NCBI RefSeq assembly: GCF_029784165.1
Contig: NC_073695.1
Coordinates: 245,866,089 to 245,930,088 of the forward strand
DNA length: 64,000 nucleotides
Reading direction: 5' to 3'
Origin: Wyeomyia smithii
Taxonomy: Eukaryota; Arthropoda; Insecta; Diptera; Culicidae
The first letter of the stretch is position 1, and each line of letters begins with the position of its first letter. The translations under genes were made by a program, and so were the position numbers. Below, piece after piece: positions 1 to 10,708 of the stretch. The notes beneath the pieces are model-generated. The model ran no database searches and was not told the DNA's origin. It saw nothing but the letters and a program-made list of their open reading frames with translations.

Positions 1-863
1 ACAGCGGCGTTGAAAATTGGAAGTTGAAACTTTTTGACGTTTTAAAACCCGCCTACTTTTCTTTCATAAACACAATTAGCAGAATTTCATTCTTCCCCAT
101 TCTCTCCACAAAAAGCAACATGTAAACTAAAAGCCACTAAGCCATAAGAATTACATATTTAAGTCAATTTGGAGAGCTAATTCAGTTGTAAATAATCATA
201 ATTGTAACAACGCCAACTACATTCTGGTTGGGAATATTTTGGATAAATTTTTGGACGTTTTTCGGTGATATTACGCTATTCGAATATCGATTGTTTTGGA
301 AATTTTTAATTAACACCCTTAAATCGAGATTTCTCGATATCCAGTCGGTGGATTTTTTTTTTAAAAAATAAGGTGTAAAATGACCTCAAGAATTAACCCT
401 GCACACTTGGATTTGATGGACAATTTTTTTATTATATCGGTCCAACGTATATTTATTATTATCGGTCCAGTGTATATTTTGGAAATTCCTTATATCATTG
501 ATCTTCGTTTCTGCGAAAAGCAAGGCAAGCCTATTGCGACGCACGCTAACGAAGCGACTCAAATAAAAATGTTGAAGCCTGAGTAAAATATTAAATATAA
601 CAGCTGGTGTCATATAATGCAGATTTGCGGTGAAATTTTCTTAAAATATCCTTAGCAATGAAAAAAAAAGTGTTACAAATTGAATTCTATTATAAAATTT
701 TCAACAAGAGAATAGATAATTTTTTGCCTAGCTCTTCCGAAAATCGGCATCTGAGACAAACTATCACGATTAAAGGATAACTCATCAAAATAAGACTGCG
801 TGGTTTACGAACGACATGTTATTATTTTATAATGCTCTGAATGCATTCTGAATTCCTTTACAG
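1..863 (+). other. Intron or upstream sequence of the TMEM198-like gene
   Basis: This A/T-rich stretch precedes the first recognisable exon and ends in a pyrimidine-rich acceptor (cag at 861-863). The open frames here, such as one at 380-586, show no similarity to the N-terminal part expected for the gene. I read it as intronic, with the start codon and first exons beyond the left edge. Confidence 0.6.
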
Positions 864-2013
864 GTTACCGCTGTCTACGAGCAATCGGGTTTCTCACCGG
901 GTTGGCTGCGGGTGCCGGTTGCATTGTACTGCTGCAAAGTAAAAATATCACAGAGTTCGGCAATCTGGCCGCGCCAGGTAGAATAATAATGCTTTTCATT
1001 ACCCTTCTAGGGGTTTCAATTAAAAATCATGTCCAATATTGTAGCGTTGGCCGTCGTTGCCGGACTGTTCGGTGCCATCCTGGGCTCGACTCATCCCATC
1101 TCATCCACGCTGATTGGAGCTTCGGCTGGAGCGCTGATAGCGGGTGCAACGATTGCAACCTGTATTGCCACACTACCTCACTACATCTTTGGAGTAGGTT
1201 TACTCGTTTAAATTGGTTTGAATGAAGAACAATACCCTTTTTTTTTCTTTAATCGATTTTTAGGAGAATGAGCTTCTTGTATCGGTCGTGGGTGGAGCAA
1301 TCATCTGTGCAATTATTACACTATTCTGTCCCAAACTGATGTCAATCATCGCATCGAGTATCCTAGGATCGGCCATGATTCTCTGTTCGATTGATTTCTT
1401 TATGCATGGATTAAATACGCTAGATTGGGTATTAATGGCAAGACGTTTCGAATTATGTAAACCCACTAATGATTGTATCTCCGTTCTAGATCTTCAACAT
1501 TAAACCCGATCCGACACCCCCACCCTGCTGGGGTGGAGTCATTCTGTGCTGTTGGCCCATTGCATCGGTGCTTGGGATACTGGTGCAGTGCTTTGTAACT
1601 GCTTGGAAAATTGACCACCGAAGACAGATGATGCAACGAAGAAGACGCCACTACAAGGGACGACCGGGTTCGCGTACTAGGGAAACGCGGGAAGAGGCCC
1701 GCCAGCGGAAGTACCGCTATCTCTACCAAGTTCGAACGGCCCGAGGCGACATAATTTCGCAAGTAGTAACACTTTGAGCTGGTCGTAAGGTCTTAGTACG
1801 ATAACCGTCATTAAAACATTACAGAATTTCGTATCCGCCCTACAGAAGCACGTAACCACAGACTCCGGCCCGCCGTCGGAAGTATCTACCAAGTTGGGTT
1901 CGAACGACCGCAACACAGCCCGCAGTGATCGGACCCACATGACTAATCTGCCCGATTCTGACATGGACAAGCGCGACTTGAGCTACGAAAAACGTTCACA
2001 TTCGGCCAAATAG
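864..2013 (+). CDS. TMEM198: TMEM198-like multi-pass membrane protein, 3' exons (5' end outside window)
   Basis: Five exons can be joined in one frame: 864-977, 1045-1193, 1264-1428, 1490-1762 and 1825-2013 (stop TAG 2011-2013). The introns are 67, 70, 61 and 62 nt, all GT-AG. The first exon enters in mid-codon, so the gene starts upstream. The visible 295 residues begin YRCLRAIGFLTG, matching the position after the FFG that opens this motif in vertebrate TMEM198 (DUF4203). About five hydrophobic helices follow, then a PPPCWGG segment, a last helix, and a basic Arg-rich cytoplasmic tail. The acceptor at 1044 was chosen over one at 1010 because only it keeps the frame. Vertebrate TMEM198 is reported as a membrane protein linked to Wnt/LRP6 signalling; that role here is inference. 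The tail after RQRKYR is poorly conserved. No break is seen. Confidence 0.87.
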
Positions 2014-2515
2014 CACCAATACTACTCCTACTATCCCAATTATCATCACAGCAGCTATCCGCAGAAGCAAGAGCGCACCTGTTACTAGTCCGACATTTTC
2101 AGGGAAACTCTTATCTCACTCTTGTTGTGTCAGTTTCCGATCTCCGCATGTTATGTTCAAGTTTTCACGCCTCACTAAAAACTACAGATTTGTGACTGTA
2201 CAGAGCAAATGAATGGATAAGATCGAAGGTAAATATTATGGTAATCGATTAGTTTCTGTTTTGTGACATTGGAAACTGATGCTCCTTGAGAAGCAATATA
2301 AATTGGGGGTGTGCGAAAGGGAAACAAAAATGGACGAAAATGCGTTTAATACGAAGGCAGGCAACCAAATAAAAAATGGTTCAGAAATATCCAGTAACGT
2401 TCTAGGGACCGGAGAAGCACTGTGAGTGCTTTTGCAGTGGAGCTAAGCTTGCGAAGAGAATGAGGAAACGATTTTAAAAACCATACTGTAATAATAAAAT
2501 ACTTTAAAAAACATT
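2014..2515 (+). other. Probable 3' UTR of the TMEM198-like gene
   Basis: Non-coding sequence directly follows the stop codon and runs to a canonical AATAAA at 2493-2498. A second AATAAA at 3247-3252 could give a longer transcript. The extent is inferred from the signals only. Confidence 0.45.
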
Positions 2516-4183
2516 AACTCAATAACTGAATCAAATTCAACGCTACTTACAAGTAAGATTAAAACGCTACACTTATTTCTAACTATTTCTAAAGTATAGA
2601 TATTATCAGACCGCAGACCGTTTTAGTTTAAGGCGACAAAGAAGTTACCAAGAAGGCACAATGATACCATAGGAATGTTTAGAACAGAACATGGGAAAGC
2701 GACGAATGTGATTACTTTTTTTCTATAGTAAAGTAAAACTCATACTGCTACAAAATGCATTTAGACGAAGTCGAAACCGCCGTAGTGGAGAGAAGTTATT
2801 TTTTATCAAAAGCAAAACAAAGAAACAAAAACAAGTAAAACAGGCACCTGGAAACGAGTTTTGTTTGCAAACAGTTTTTTGCCTCGGAAATTGTACACAA
2901 GTAACGATATCGATTATGAAATAGATGTGCGACCGTTCATGCATAGATGAAAGGAAGAAAAAACTAGGCGCAACCAGAAGCCACGCGCAAAAAGTTACCC
3001 CAATATAGTAGAGAAAAGTTGCAATAGAAGCGTTTTTGGTTGTTCGTTCGGGAATCAAACAAAAAAAATGACATAAGTTCAAATGGTTCAAATTTCTGAC
3101 ACACAAATATATACCGGAACAAAATACGACGTGTGAGAAGCGATTGTGAGGCAAGCCGATAGTGACAGCATTGTTGGGACTCAGAACAGTGTGAGAGGTT
3201 GCAACTTAGCATTGCGTCCTCGGTGATGGTATAGAGTGAAAGGTATAATAAATAATATAAATGTTCTAGGTTAATGAGAAGCTCAAAATATATAAAACAT
3301 ATTTTGGAATTATCTGAAATTTTAATGGATTTTTTATTGAATTTATCACAGTAATTTTCTGTATATTCTAAAAATCAAACTCATAAAATCATGAAGTTAT
3401 AAAATCAGAAAATCTTGAAAATTGGACGTAGGATGTAAGTCGTTTACACGAAATGTACCCCTGGTATATTAAAGAAAGACGTAATCCTACGTCAAAAACA
3501 AAGTAACATCATGATCAAAAAACCAATAAAGTTATCAACGATTATGCAACTATAATTTTATTGTAAGACTTGATTCATCTCGCGAGAATCGACATCATGT
3601 TTTTCAAAGGGATTTGCTATAGACAGTAATAACAAGACATTACATAAAATTGGGCATAATGTTCAAGTACATCCTGCACCGATCTTACAAAGTTAAACTA
3701 ATCATCGTGTACTGTGTGGACATCGAAAACCCTAGAGCTGTTCAGTTCGCTGATTAGAGATGCATAATTAGCTTATATTTAGTACCGGTTTAGATCAACA
3801 CACAACAAAAGAGAATACTGTTGGGGCCGCGCACTAGTGTGTGCGGTATCTCAGAGAAATACAGAATTTTATACCATACACACTTCAATATTATCACCGA
3901 ATACGGTAAAACAAATTACCGTGACTGCGGGTAATTCCGCGCAGCACATTTTTCCGCGCAGCACATTTTTCCGCGCACTCATCTCAAAAACTGTTTTTCA
4001 ACGGTAAATTTTACTAAATCATACCTAATTTATGTATTATCATAGCAGGCTACGCTTTTCACATGGTAAAACACACAAATTAGTTGTGTTTCAGGGAAAT
4101 TTACTGTTGAAAAGATTTCAACAGCTGAGATCTCGGTGAAATCTCGGCGATCAAATACCGAGTTTCTGTGAAGTCAGCAGGCA
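2516..4183. other. Intergenic sequence with small repeats
   Basis: No gene is recognised; the open frame on the minus strand at 2723-3154 has no domain. 3937-3977 holds a 17-bp tandem repeat of about 2.4 units. Around 3820-3850 is a short motif (ttggggccgcgcactagtg) that recurs near 12490 and 12592. 3880-4170 contains several cggtaa-type words, also found near 12330-12440, suggesting remnants of an old inverted-repeat element. Confidence 0.4.
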
Positions 4184-4726
4184 ACGTTTGCATAAAAAAA
4201 AGACTTTTTTTGGATGGTGATAAATAAACTTTAGACAGATAATTGACTTTGATAAATTTCCCATAAAAGGGTCTTATATTAGCTTATTTGCAAAAAAAAA
4301 TCCTACACCCTTGCGAGCGGCCTTTCGGCAGTTAATCAGAACATTCGCCATGACGAATGAAAACATGCAAGTAGGCATGTTTTTGAGTTATTTTGTCGCT
4401 TTATTTATCAATTACTCTTCAGTGATGTTTTCAACGAAATTAGTGGAGTAGATCTTACGCTTTAGGTTTATAATTTTTGATTGGACGCAGCTGGGAGACA
4501 CTGGGCGACTTGGGTACCACATCGATTTCCAGCCGCTCCATCTCATCCAACGATCGCTTCAAGTAGTGGGCCGACGCCAGATCCGGCCAGAACATTGCGT
4601 CGAGCGAAAGAAGAGCGGCTTTAACATCCCCTTTTCGCTAATTGTCAGCAACAGCCGCATTTTCTTGGAGAACTTGGTGTGTAAATAAACTCACAGCTCA
4701 CTTGCTTCTTGGGGGAAATAAAATAC

Positions 4727-4912
4727 AAATTTAAAATTTAGAAAATCTATACCGAGCGTCTTAGCAGAGTGATTTAAATATTAAACCGAGCGTCTTAGCA
4801 GAGTGATTGAATATTGAAAATCAGTCCGCGCACGACTGAATTTCAATATTTATTTCCAAAAAAAAATTTCTAGTAGAGTATAACGGAAACCGATAACTAT
4901 TTCTTTGGCTTC
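4727..4912. mobile_element. 186-bp insertion inside mariner A, flanked by 8-bp repeat taaaatac
   Basis: The mariner sequence is interrupted exactly between two copies of taaaatac (4719-4726 and 4913-4920); copy B has uninterrupted sequence here. The 8-bp flanking repeat is typical of hAT-type insertion. No convincing terminal inverted repeats are visible. Inside, about 4755-4823 is a near-exact tandem duplication of a unit of about 37 bp containing gagcgtcttagcagagtg. Confidence 0.6.
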
Positions 4913-5186
4913 TAAAATACGAAGTGCCTTGTCAGTCGTTACCATCCAGGGTAAGATAGGTCTTGTCGTCTATTATTACCGCCACATTGCCGGGAAAATC
5001 GACTTGATCATCTTATTCAGCCACTGTCACTGCGTCATTACCTGCAGCTCCAAGAGTAGTAGACGGGACTGACACTTCCTGACTTGTATGTCCAAATTCG
5101 CCAGGTACTTATTCACTATTTGGCCGGTTGCACTGACCTCTCGGCCAAGCACACGCTGCGATGTAGCCACTTTTCCCACAGTCTTA

Positions 5187-5620
5187 TGTCATTTTCGTTT
5201 TCGCGGTGTAGCTACACTTTTTCCGTGCTATACTTTGCAGCTTCAAATAAAACATTTTCAGCGTCATTGCATTAGTATGCGTAATAATGGGATAGCTGTC
5301 AATTCGTTTTGTTTTGGTCATAATCTCATTCGTCATTTTGTCTCGTTTCCATTTCATATGTTCATCTCGCAAATGTGCTGAGAAAAAATTACCTGACACT
5401 TTACCACGTGGAACGAAAACCAAAACAAACCAGTTTTGACACATACGTGTGAATGTGTTGGTAACTTCCTACAGTACACTCTGCTTTTTTCGGGTGACGT
5501 CAGGGATAGAAAAAGTGTAGGGAGAGACAGAAAAAGGGTAGTCCGAAAAGTCAAATAAAAAGATTTTCGGTGTCAAAAGTGTCGTTTGAGTGTAGCTACA
5601 CCGCGAAAACGAAAACGACA
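5187..5620. mobile_element. 434-bp MITE with about 32-bp TIRs and TTA target duplication
   Basis: The ends are inverted copies of each other: tgtcattttcg... at 5187-5218 and ...cgaaaacgaca at 5589-5620, with one mismatch over about 32 bases. The element is bounded by TTA on both sides (5184-5186 and 5621-5623). It interrupts mariner copy A, and the mariner sequence resumes precisely after removing the element and one TTA. A 3-bp TTA/TAA duplication with long TIRs is characteristic of PIF/Harbinger-derived MITEs. The open frames inside are not recognised proteins. Confidence 0.88.
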
Positions 5621-5977
5621 TTACTCTTTAGCATCCTTTGAAACTTTTGTCGCTCAGGGTCGTCGACCGTCCGGAACCGGGCTTTCTTTTGATGTTCTGA
5701 ATGTTGCCCAATAGTGCCAAGATGTATCCGGTGTCCACAAATTGCCGCACGATGTCAGCACCGGTACTCCGGTCTTTGAGCGCGGACACTTCTGAACGGA
5801 GTAACTTCACTGTTTTCGCCATCATGGTTAGAGTTCTACTGGAAGAACTGTCAATTTTTTTTTTGATGACTCATGGGTTACTAAGATTGATGTTGCATGG
5901 GTAGTTTCGTCAGTGCGTGTGAAGGTAAACCAATGCATGACGAATCGGCAATTTTTGTCCATTTTTAATGCAAACGC

Positions 5978-6560
5978 TATCCATGTCAAAGTTAAAAAAT
6001 GAGATTCGTATTTGCGATCTTTACAGATAAATCTCGCAAATTATAGAATTGAATAAAAGCCGAATTGATTAATTTAGTATGTTTTCTATCAATTCTAACT
6101 CGAATCCAACAGAAAAGTTTTTACGAGTATTAAATGATGGGTTCGAAGCACGGTGGAAACCAGTGTTTCCAGGTATCCAGATTTTTGCTGGATTCTCCAG
6201 TTTTTTAAACATACAGATAAGTAGATTTGATGTCCAATCTCAAGTAAAGTAAATTTGATGTCTAATAACACTGTTTTACACAATTGCACTAAAAACCTCA
6301 AGCCGAAAAAATGAAAGATCATAGCTATTCAACCATTCCTGTCAATTTTGGTGTCCCAAGACACTAATTTTTGACGTGGGACACGTCTTTTATATAGGTA
6401 GGATGGTATGCTGTGGAAAGTGAAACGAAAATAGGCCCTCTTGAAATGCATATTATATTTTTATCCCTTTTTATCCCTGATTTCAAACGTCAATGGCTTG
6501 ATCAAAAGATATGGTAAATTAGTGATAAGTTGGATTGAAAATCATTTATTTCGTTATAGT
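5978..6560. other. Intergenic, nothing recognised
   Basis: A/T-rich sequence without a recognisable gene or clear repeat structure. Confidence 0.4.
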
Positions 6561-6569
6561 TTTGCAGCT

Positions 6570-6735
6570 TTCAACCAATCACAAGCTCGCTTCTCCTTTG
6601 CTTGTTTTCTGCTGCTTGCTGGCTCACATAAATAGAGAAAGTACGAAAATCAATGCGCTGCACGGACAGCGCGTTACGATGTGTGTTATCGATGGTTAGG
6701 CCACGTCGTACACTGTAGTGGTAACAGATGTTATC
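6570..6735 (+). repeat. Dispersed repeat, copy 1 (partner at 12075-12200)
   Basis: The order of words (tcaaccaatca, gcgttacgatgtgt, gttaggccacgtcgta, tagtggtaacagatgttat) is repeated with divergence at 12075-12200 in the same orientation. Family unknown. Confidence 0.6.
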
Positions 6736-6860
6736 AGGGCCGGCGGTTCATGTGGGTAGTATGGGTAGTAGTACCCTTTCGAAAATATCCATGTGGGTAC
6801 TTACCCACACGGAACTTCCCGACAAAACCCAAAATAATGTAATGTTGCGAGCGACAGATT

Positions 6861-6944
6861 TTTTTATGGATATCGTTGTGCGAGAGGATATCCATAAAAA
6901 AAAAAAATTTTTTTTTTTTTATGGATATCGTTGTGCGAGAGGTT
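6861..6944. repeat. A12/T13-centred palindrome and duplicated LINE target site
   Basis: 6887-6929 is a near-perfect palindrome: gatatccat, 12 A, 13 T, atggatatc. The left half is preceded by another copy of atggatatcgttgtgcgagagg (from about 6867), so the order is arm, spacer, inverted arm, arm, spacer. The spacer is also the target duplication of the LINE that starts at 6945. Confidence 0.75.
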
Positions 6945-9900
6945 GGTAAACGGCTGGGCAGTGCGTACCAGCAGTACACCCGTACTAGTTGGCATAAAAT
7001 AGACCCCAGTGTGGTCCGAAGCATAATGCCCAGCAACTCCTATCCCTACCTCCACGTGGTACCGACTGGGATACGAGCAACCAAGGGAAGATCGGTGAAC
7101 CGGTGGGAACTTGGTCGTATGCTGACAGGGAAGGGGGACCTGCTCTCCTAGGAGGGCAGCTTGTCCGAGCGTCTGTTCCCCATGTTAGGGGCGGCTCAAA
7201 CAGCGTCTGATCCGGAGCGGACGGCTGAATTATGAAATGCGGTGTCTCGCCAGCTACACCCAACACGGCAGCCCCGTCGCGAGACTAGGCATCCGCAGCC
7301 CTAGTAAGGCAGCATGCCGAAACATTAAAATACTACGAACAATCAAGATTTGAATACGGACCGGAACAATTGGCAACGACCTAGGCGACGAAATAAGGAC
7401 GACGATTGGAAGCTCGGTACATGGAACTGTAGATCGCTGAACGCCCCGGGTGGCGACCGGATTCTGCTGGATCAGCTAGAACCCCGCCACTTCGACATCG
7501 TTGCGCTCCAGGAGCTTTGCCGGAAAGGAGAGAAGGTACGGAGGATTTGTGGCCGCAGGGCACAGTACTACCAGAGCGGCGGTACAACCAATGAGCTGGG
7601 TACCGGCTTTATAGTGCTGGGCAGGATGCAGAGTCGTGTGATCAAGTGGCAGGCGATCAGCGACAGGTTGTGTTTGTTAAGAATAAAAGGCCGGTTCTAC
7701 AACTACACTATCCACAATGTGCATTGCCCTCACGAAGGAAGACCCGATGTAGAGAAAGAAGAGTTCTACGCACAGCTGGAGAAACTCTACGATAGCTGCT
7801 CGCGTAGAGACATCAAGATCGTCATCGGGGACATGAACGCGCAGATCGGTAGGGAAGAAATGTACAAGCCGGTGATCGGCCAACATAGCCTTCACACCGT
7901 GACGAACGACAACGGCCAGAGATGCGTCAACATCGCAGCTTCCCGAGGACTGGCAGTCCGAAGAACCTTCTTTTCCCGTAAGGACATCCACAAAACCACC
8001 TGGAGATCACCTGACCAACGTATAGCAAATCAAATTGACCATGTTCTCATCGACGGCCGATTCTTCTCTGACATTACAAACGTACGTACCTATCGCGGTG
8101 CGGATATTGGCTCGGACCACTACCTAGTTGCGGTATCATTGCGCTCAAAACTGTCGACCGTATACCACGCGCGACATCGCCGAACCCCGCGGCTCAACAT
8201 TAAGCAGCTCCGGAGCTCCCAGGCTGCGGAGGAATACGCGCAACAGCTTGAAGCGGTGCTACCCACAGCGGAGGGGCTGGGCGCATTGCTTCTCGAAGAC
8301 GGCTGGTGCAGCATTCGCACAGCTATCGTGGAGACCGCAACGGCGACACTAGGAGTGGAAGCACCGAGTGGCAGAAACGACTGGTATGACGGGGAGTGCG
8401 AGGCAGCGGTGAATGAGAAGAACCGGACCTGGGCGATATACCTGGGCAGGTCAACGAGAGAGGACAAGGCCAATTACAAACGGGCACGGAACGACATGAC
8501 CACGATTCTCAGACGAAAGAAGCGCCAGCTAGAGGATCGTGAGCATGAGGAGCTGGAGCAGCTATACCGTGCCAGTGAAACGCGGAAATTCTATGAGAGG
8601 GTAAACCAGTCCCGCAGAGGCTATGTGCCGCAAGCCGACATGTGTAACGACGCGGATGGGAACCTTCTCACGGATGCCAGCGAGGTGGTCGACAGGTGGG
8701 CGGAGTACTTCGATGTACACCTGAATGGCGAAACAGCGAACAGAAGCGGAGCAGGAACTGACCTAGGAGCACCAGCAGCGGATGACCGAGTACCAGCTCC
8801 CGATATTCACGAAGTTCTTTGTGAGATCGGGAAGCTGAAAAACAATAAAGCCGCAGGCAAAGACGGACTGCCGAGCGAGCTCTTGAAACATGGAAGAGAG
8901 GCGCTGGCTAGAGCGCTGCACTGGGTCATTTCCAGGATTTGGGAGGAGGAAAAACTGCCAGACGAGTGGATGGAGGGAGTTATCTGTCCCATCTACAAGA
9001 AGGGTGACAAGCTGGAGTGCCGCAACTACCGCGGCATCTCGCTTATCAATGCCGCCTACAAAATACTCTCACAGATCCTGTTCCGTCGTCTATCACCTTT
9101 AACCAGGAGGTTCGTGGGTCAGTACCAAGCGGGTTTCATGGGAGCCCGTGCCACCACGGACCAGATCTTCTCAATCCGACAGATCTTACAGAAATGTCGC
9201 GAGTACAACGTGCCCACACATCACATCTTCATTGACTTCACGGCGGCCTATGATACAGTCGATCGAGAACAGCTATGGCAGATCATGCACGACAACGGAT
9301 TTCCGGATAAACTGGCTCGATTGATCAGAGCTACCATGGCGCAAGTGATGTGCTACGTGCGTGTTTCGGGGATACTCTCGAGTCCCTTTGAATCGCGCAG
9401 AGGGTTGAGACAAGGTGATGGACTTTCCTGTTTGCTGTTTAACATCGTCCTTGAGGGTGTGATCCGGAGGGCGGGCATCGACACGAGGGGCACAATTTTC
9501 ACAAGGTCTGTTCAGCTTCTGGGCTTCGCGGATGACTTCGACATCATATCACGTAACTTTGCGACAATAACGACAATAGCACCAGCAAAGAGATCCAGAG
9601 ACGCATCCAGGCAGGAAATCGTGCCTACTTTTCACTCCGGAAGACACTTCGATCGAATCGAGTGCGACGACGCACGAAGTTGACGCTGTACAAAACCCTG
9701 TTAAAGACCGGTAGTCCTCTACGGGATCGAGACGACAACGCTTCTCGCGGAGGACCTTAACGCTCTTGGAGTTTTTGACCGGAAGGTGCTACGGACTATC
9801 TACGGTGGAGTACAGACGGACGACGGAGAATGGCGACGGCGCATGAACCACGAACTGCACGCGCTGCTTGGAGAGAATCCCATTGCACACCTGGCGAAAG

Positions 9901-10161
9901 TTGATAGGTTGCGGTGGGCCGGTCATGTCGTAAGGATGCCGGACGGCAACCCTGTGAAATCACTTCTCTTCAGCAACCCTGCCGGCACCAGAAATAGAGG
10001 GGCGCAGCGTGCACGATGGCTCGACCAGATCGAAGGAGACTTGCGGGTGATGAGACGCCTGGGGAACTGGCGAAACACAGCCCAAAACCGAGCAACATGG
10101 CGACAAATTCTTGATACAGCACGAGCCACCACGGCTCTCGTCTGATTGGTAAGGTAAGTAA
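6945..10161 (+). mobile_element. RTE-clade non-LTR retrotransposon with 16-bp target duplication
   Basis: The element is flanked by perfect copies of cgttgtgcgagaggtt (6929-6944 and 10162-10177). It has a 5' region of about 400 nt, an endonuclease plus reverse transcriptase frame, a short 3' end after the coding region, and a simple tail (ggtaaggtaagtaa), all as in the RTE clade (for example JAM1-type elements of Aedes; assignment from memory, not search). No separate ORF1 or RNase H is present. The intact duplication argues for a fairly recent insertion, although the coding region is damaged. Confidence 0.88.
7350..10145 (+). pseudogene. RTE endonuclease-reverse transcriptase, broken after the FADD box
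   Basis: The main frame runs 7350-9683 (777 aa). It starts with an AP-type endonuclease: GTWNCRS near residue 22-28, GDMNAQIG in the middle, and SDH at 255-257. Reverse transcriptase follows, with NNKAAGKDGLPSE, YRGISL, FIDFTAAYD, RRGLRQGDGLSC and FADD at 726-729. Just after FADD, reading jumps frame to KEIQRRIQAGNRA (from about 9570), and the usual segment between these blocks is missing, so an internal deletion with frameshift is likely. The C-terminal part (MLRTIYGG, RLRWAGHVVRMP) is readable at 9786-10145. In life it would nick DNA and copy its RNA at the target site. It is not functional as it stands. Confidence 0.88.
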
Positions 10162-10177
10162 CGTTGTGCGAGAGGTT

Positions 10178-10706
10178 ATAAATCTACAGATTTATGTACA
10201 TTTGTAAAGTTTCTCAGGGAAGAGGATTTTTTATAATTGTATCATTTACGATAGAGATAAGAGAATTCCAGTTACGGTAGAGTTCTAAAGTTTTGTTTTC
10301 TAGTAAAAATGCTAAATTTTAGCTCAATCGGACTTCGGGAAGAAGAGCCTCGAGGCGGTCAAAGTTACAGTTCTTCGGTCGATGAAAAGAATGTTCGAGC
10401 TGGTAGTGTTCCTTGTGTGTTCTGGTGTAGCTCGAACCTCCAAGCCCAAAAGTTTCCATGTCCCTGAAAATTATTTTTTTTAAACAATTTTTTATGAAAT
10501 AACATTTAAATCATATTTAATGCATTTCTAAGAAGTTTGCTATAAAAAAAAATCGATTTCGGAAACTTCAAGAACTACTCTTGTGCATTTTTAGACTGGT
10601 CAAAAATGTAAGACTTTCACGACTGTAAGTGAAACCTTATCAAAAGTTCGATTAAGCTCAAATTTTGGATGGAGACTTCCTTCGAGAAGACAAAATTGTT
10701 AAACCC
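10178..10706. other. Intergenic, nothing recognised
   Basis: A/T-rich sequence; 10330-10470 is more balanced (cctcgaggcggtcaaag) and resembles repeat debris, but no coding or structural signal is clear. Confidence 0.35.
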
Positions 10707-10708
10707 TA

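Larger units (their letters stand above)
4480..5825 (-). pseudogene. Degenerate mariner transposase (copy A)
   Basis: The reading frame starts at 5825 with two Met codons before AKTVKLLRSEV, gives about 65 residues including the helix-turn-helix region and the KRKPGSGR-type linker, then hits a nested element. Beyond it the minus strand again reads mariner sequence: a TLDGND block followed by a stop where Trp is expected, a second insertion, then the block around the second catalytic Asp. At least one nonsense change, frameshifts and two insertions break it. It belongs to the IS630-Tc1-mariner superfamily; the subfamily is not decided. Confidence 0.8.
4184..5977 (-). mobile_element. Mariner-like transposon copy A, interrupted by two nested insertions
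   Basis: Terminal words acgtttgc (4184) and gcaaacgc (to 5977) match the ends of copies B and C. The right end is followed by TA; the left flank reads CA, so one duplication has mutated. On the minus strand from about 5825 downwards it encodes the mariner N-terminus (MAKTVKLLRSEV), then VIIDDKTYLTLDGND with the first catalytic Asp region (about 4925-5000), then FWPDLASAHY and LRPI (about 4490-4620). Two later insertions, 5187-5620 and 4727-4912, split it. Without them and their duplications about 1.16 kb remains, close to full mariner length. Stops and frameshifts make it inactive. Confidence 0.85.

Noticed and set aside
902..1225. The uninterrupted frame through 978-1044 as a continuous exon
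   Set aside because: Reading through gives a frame unlike TMEM198, whereas splicing 978-1044 joins two well-matching membrane segments.
2723..3154. A 143-codon minus-strand frame with hydrophobic stretches
   Set aside because: It is rich in Phe and Cys from A/T-rich DNA, with no recognisable domain; it overlaps the probable downstream region of the TMEM198-like gene.
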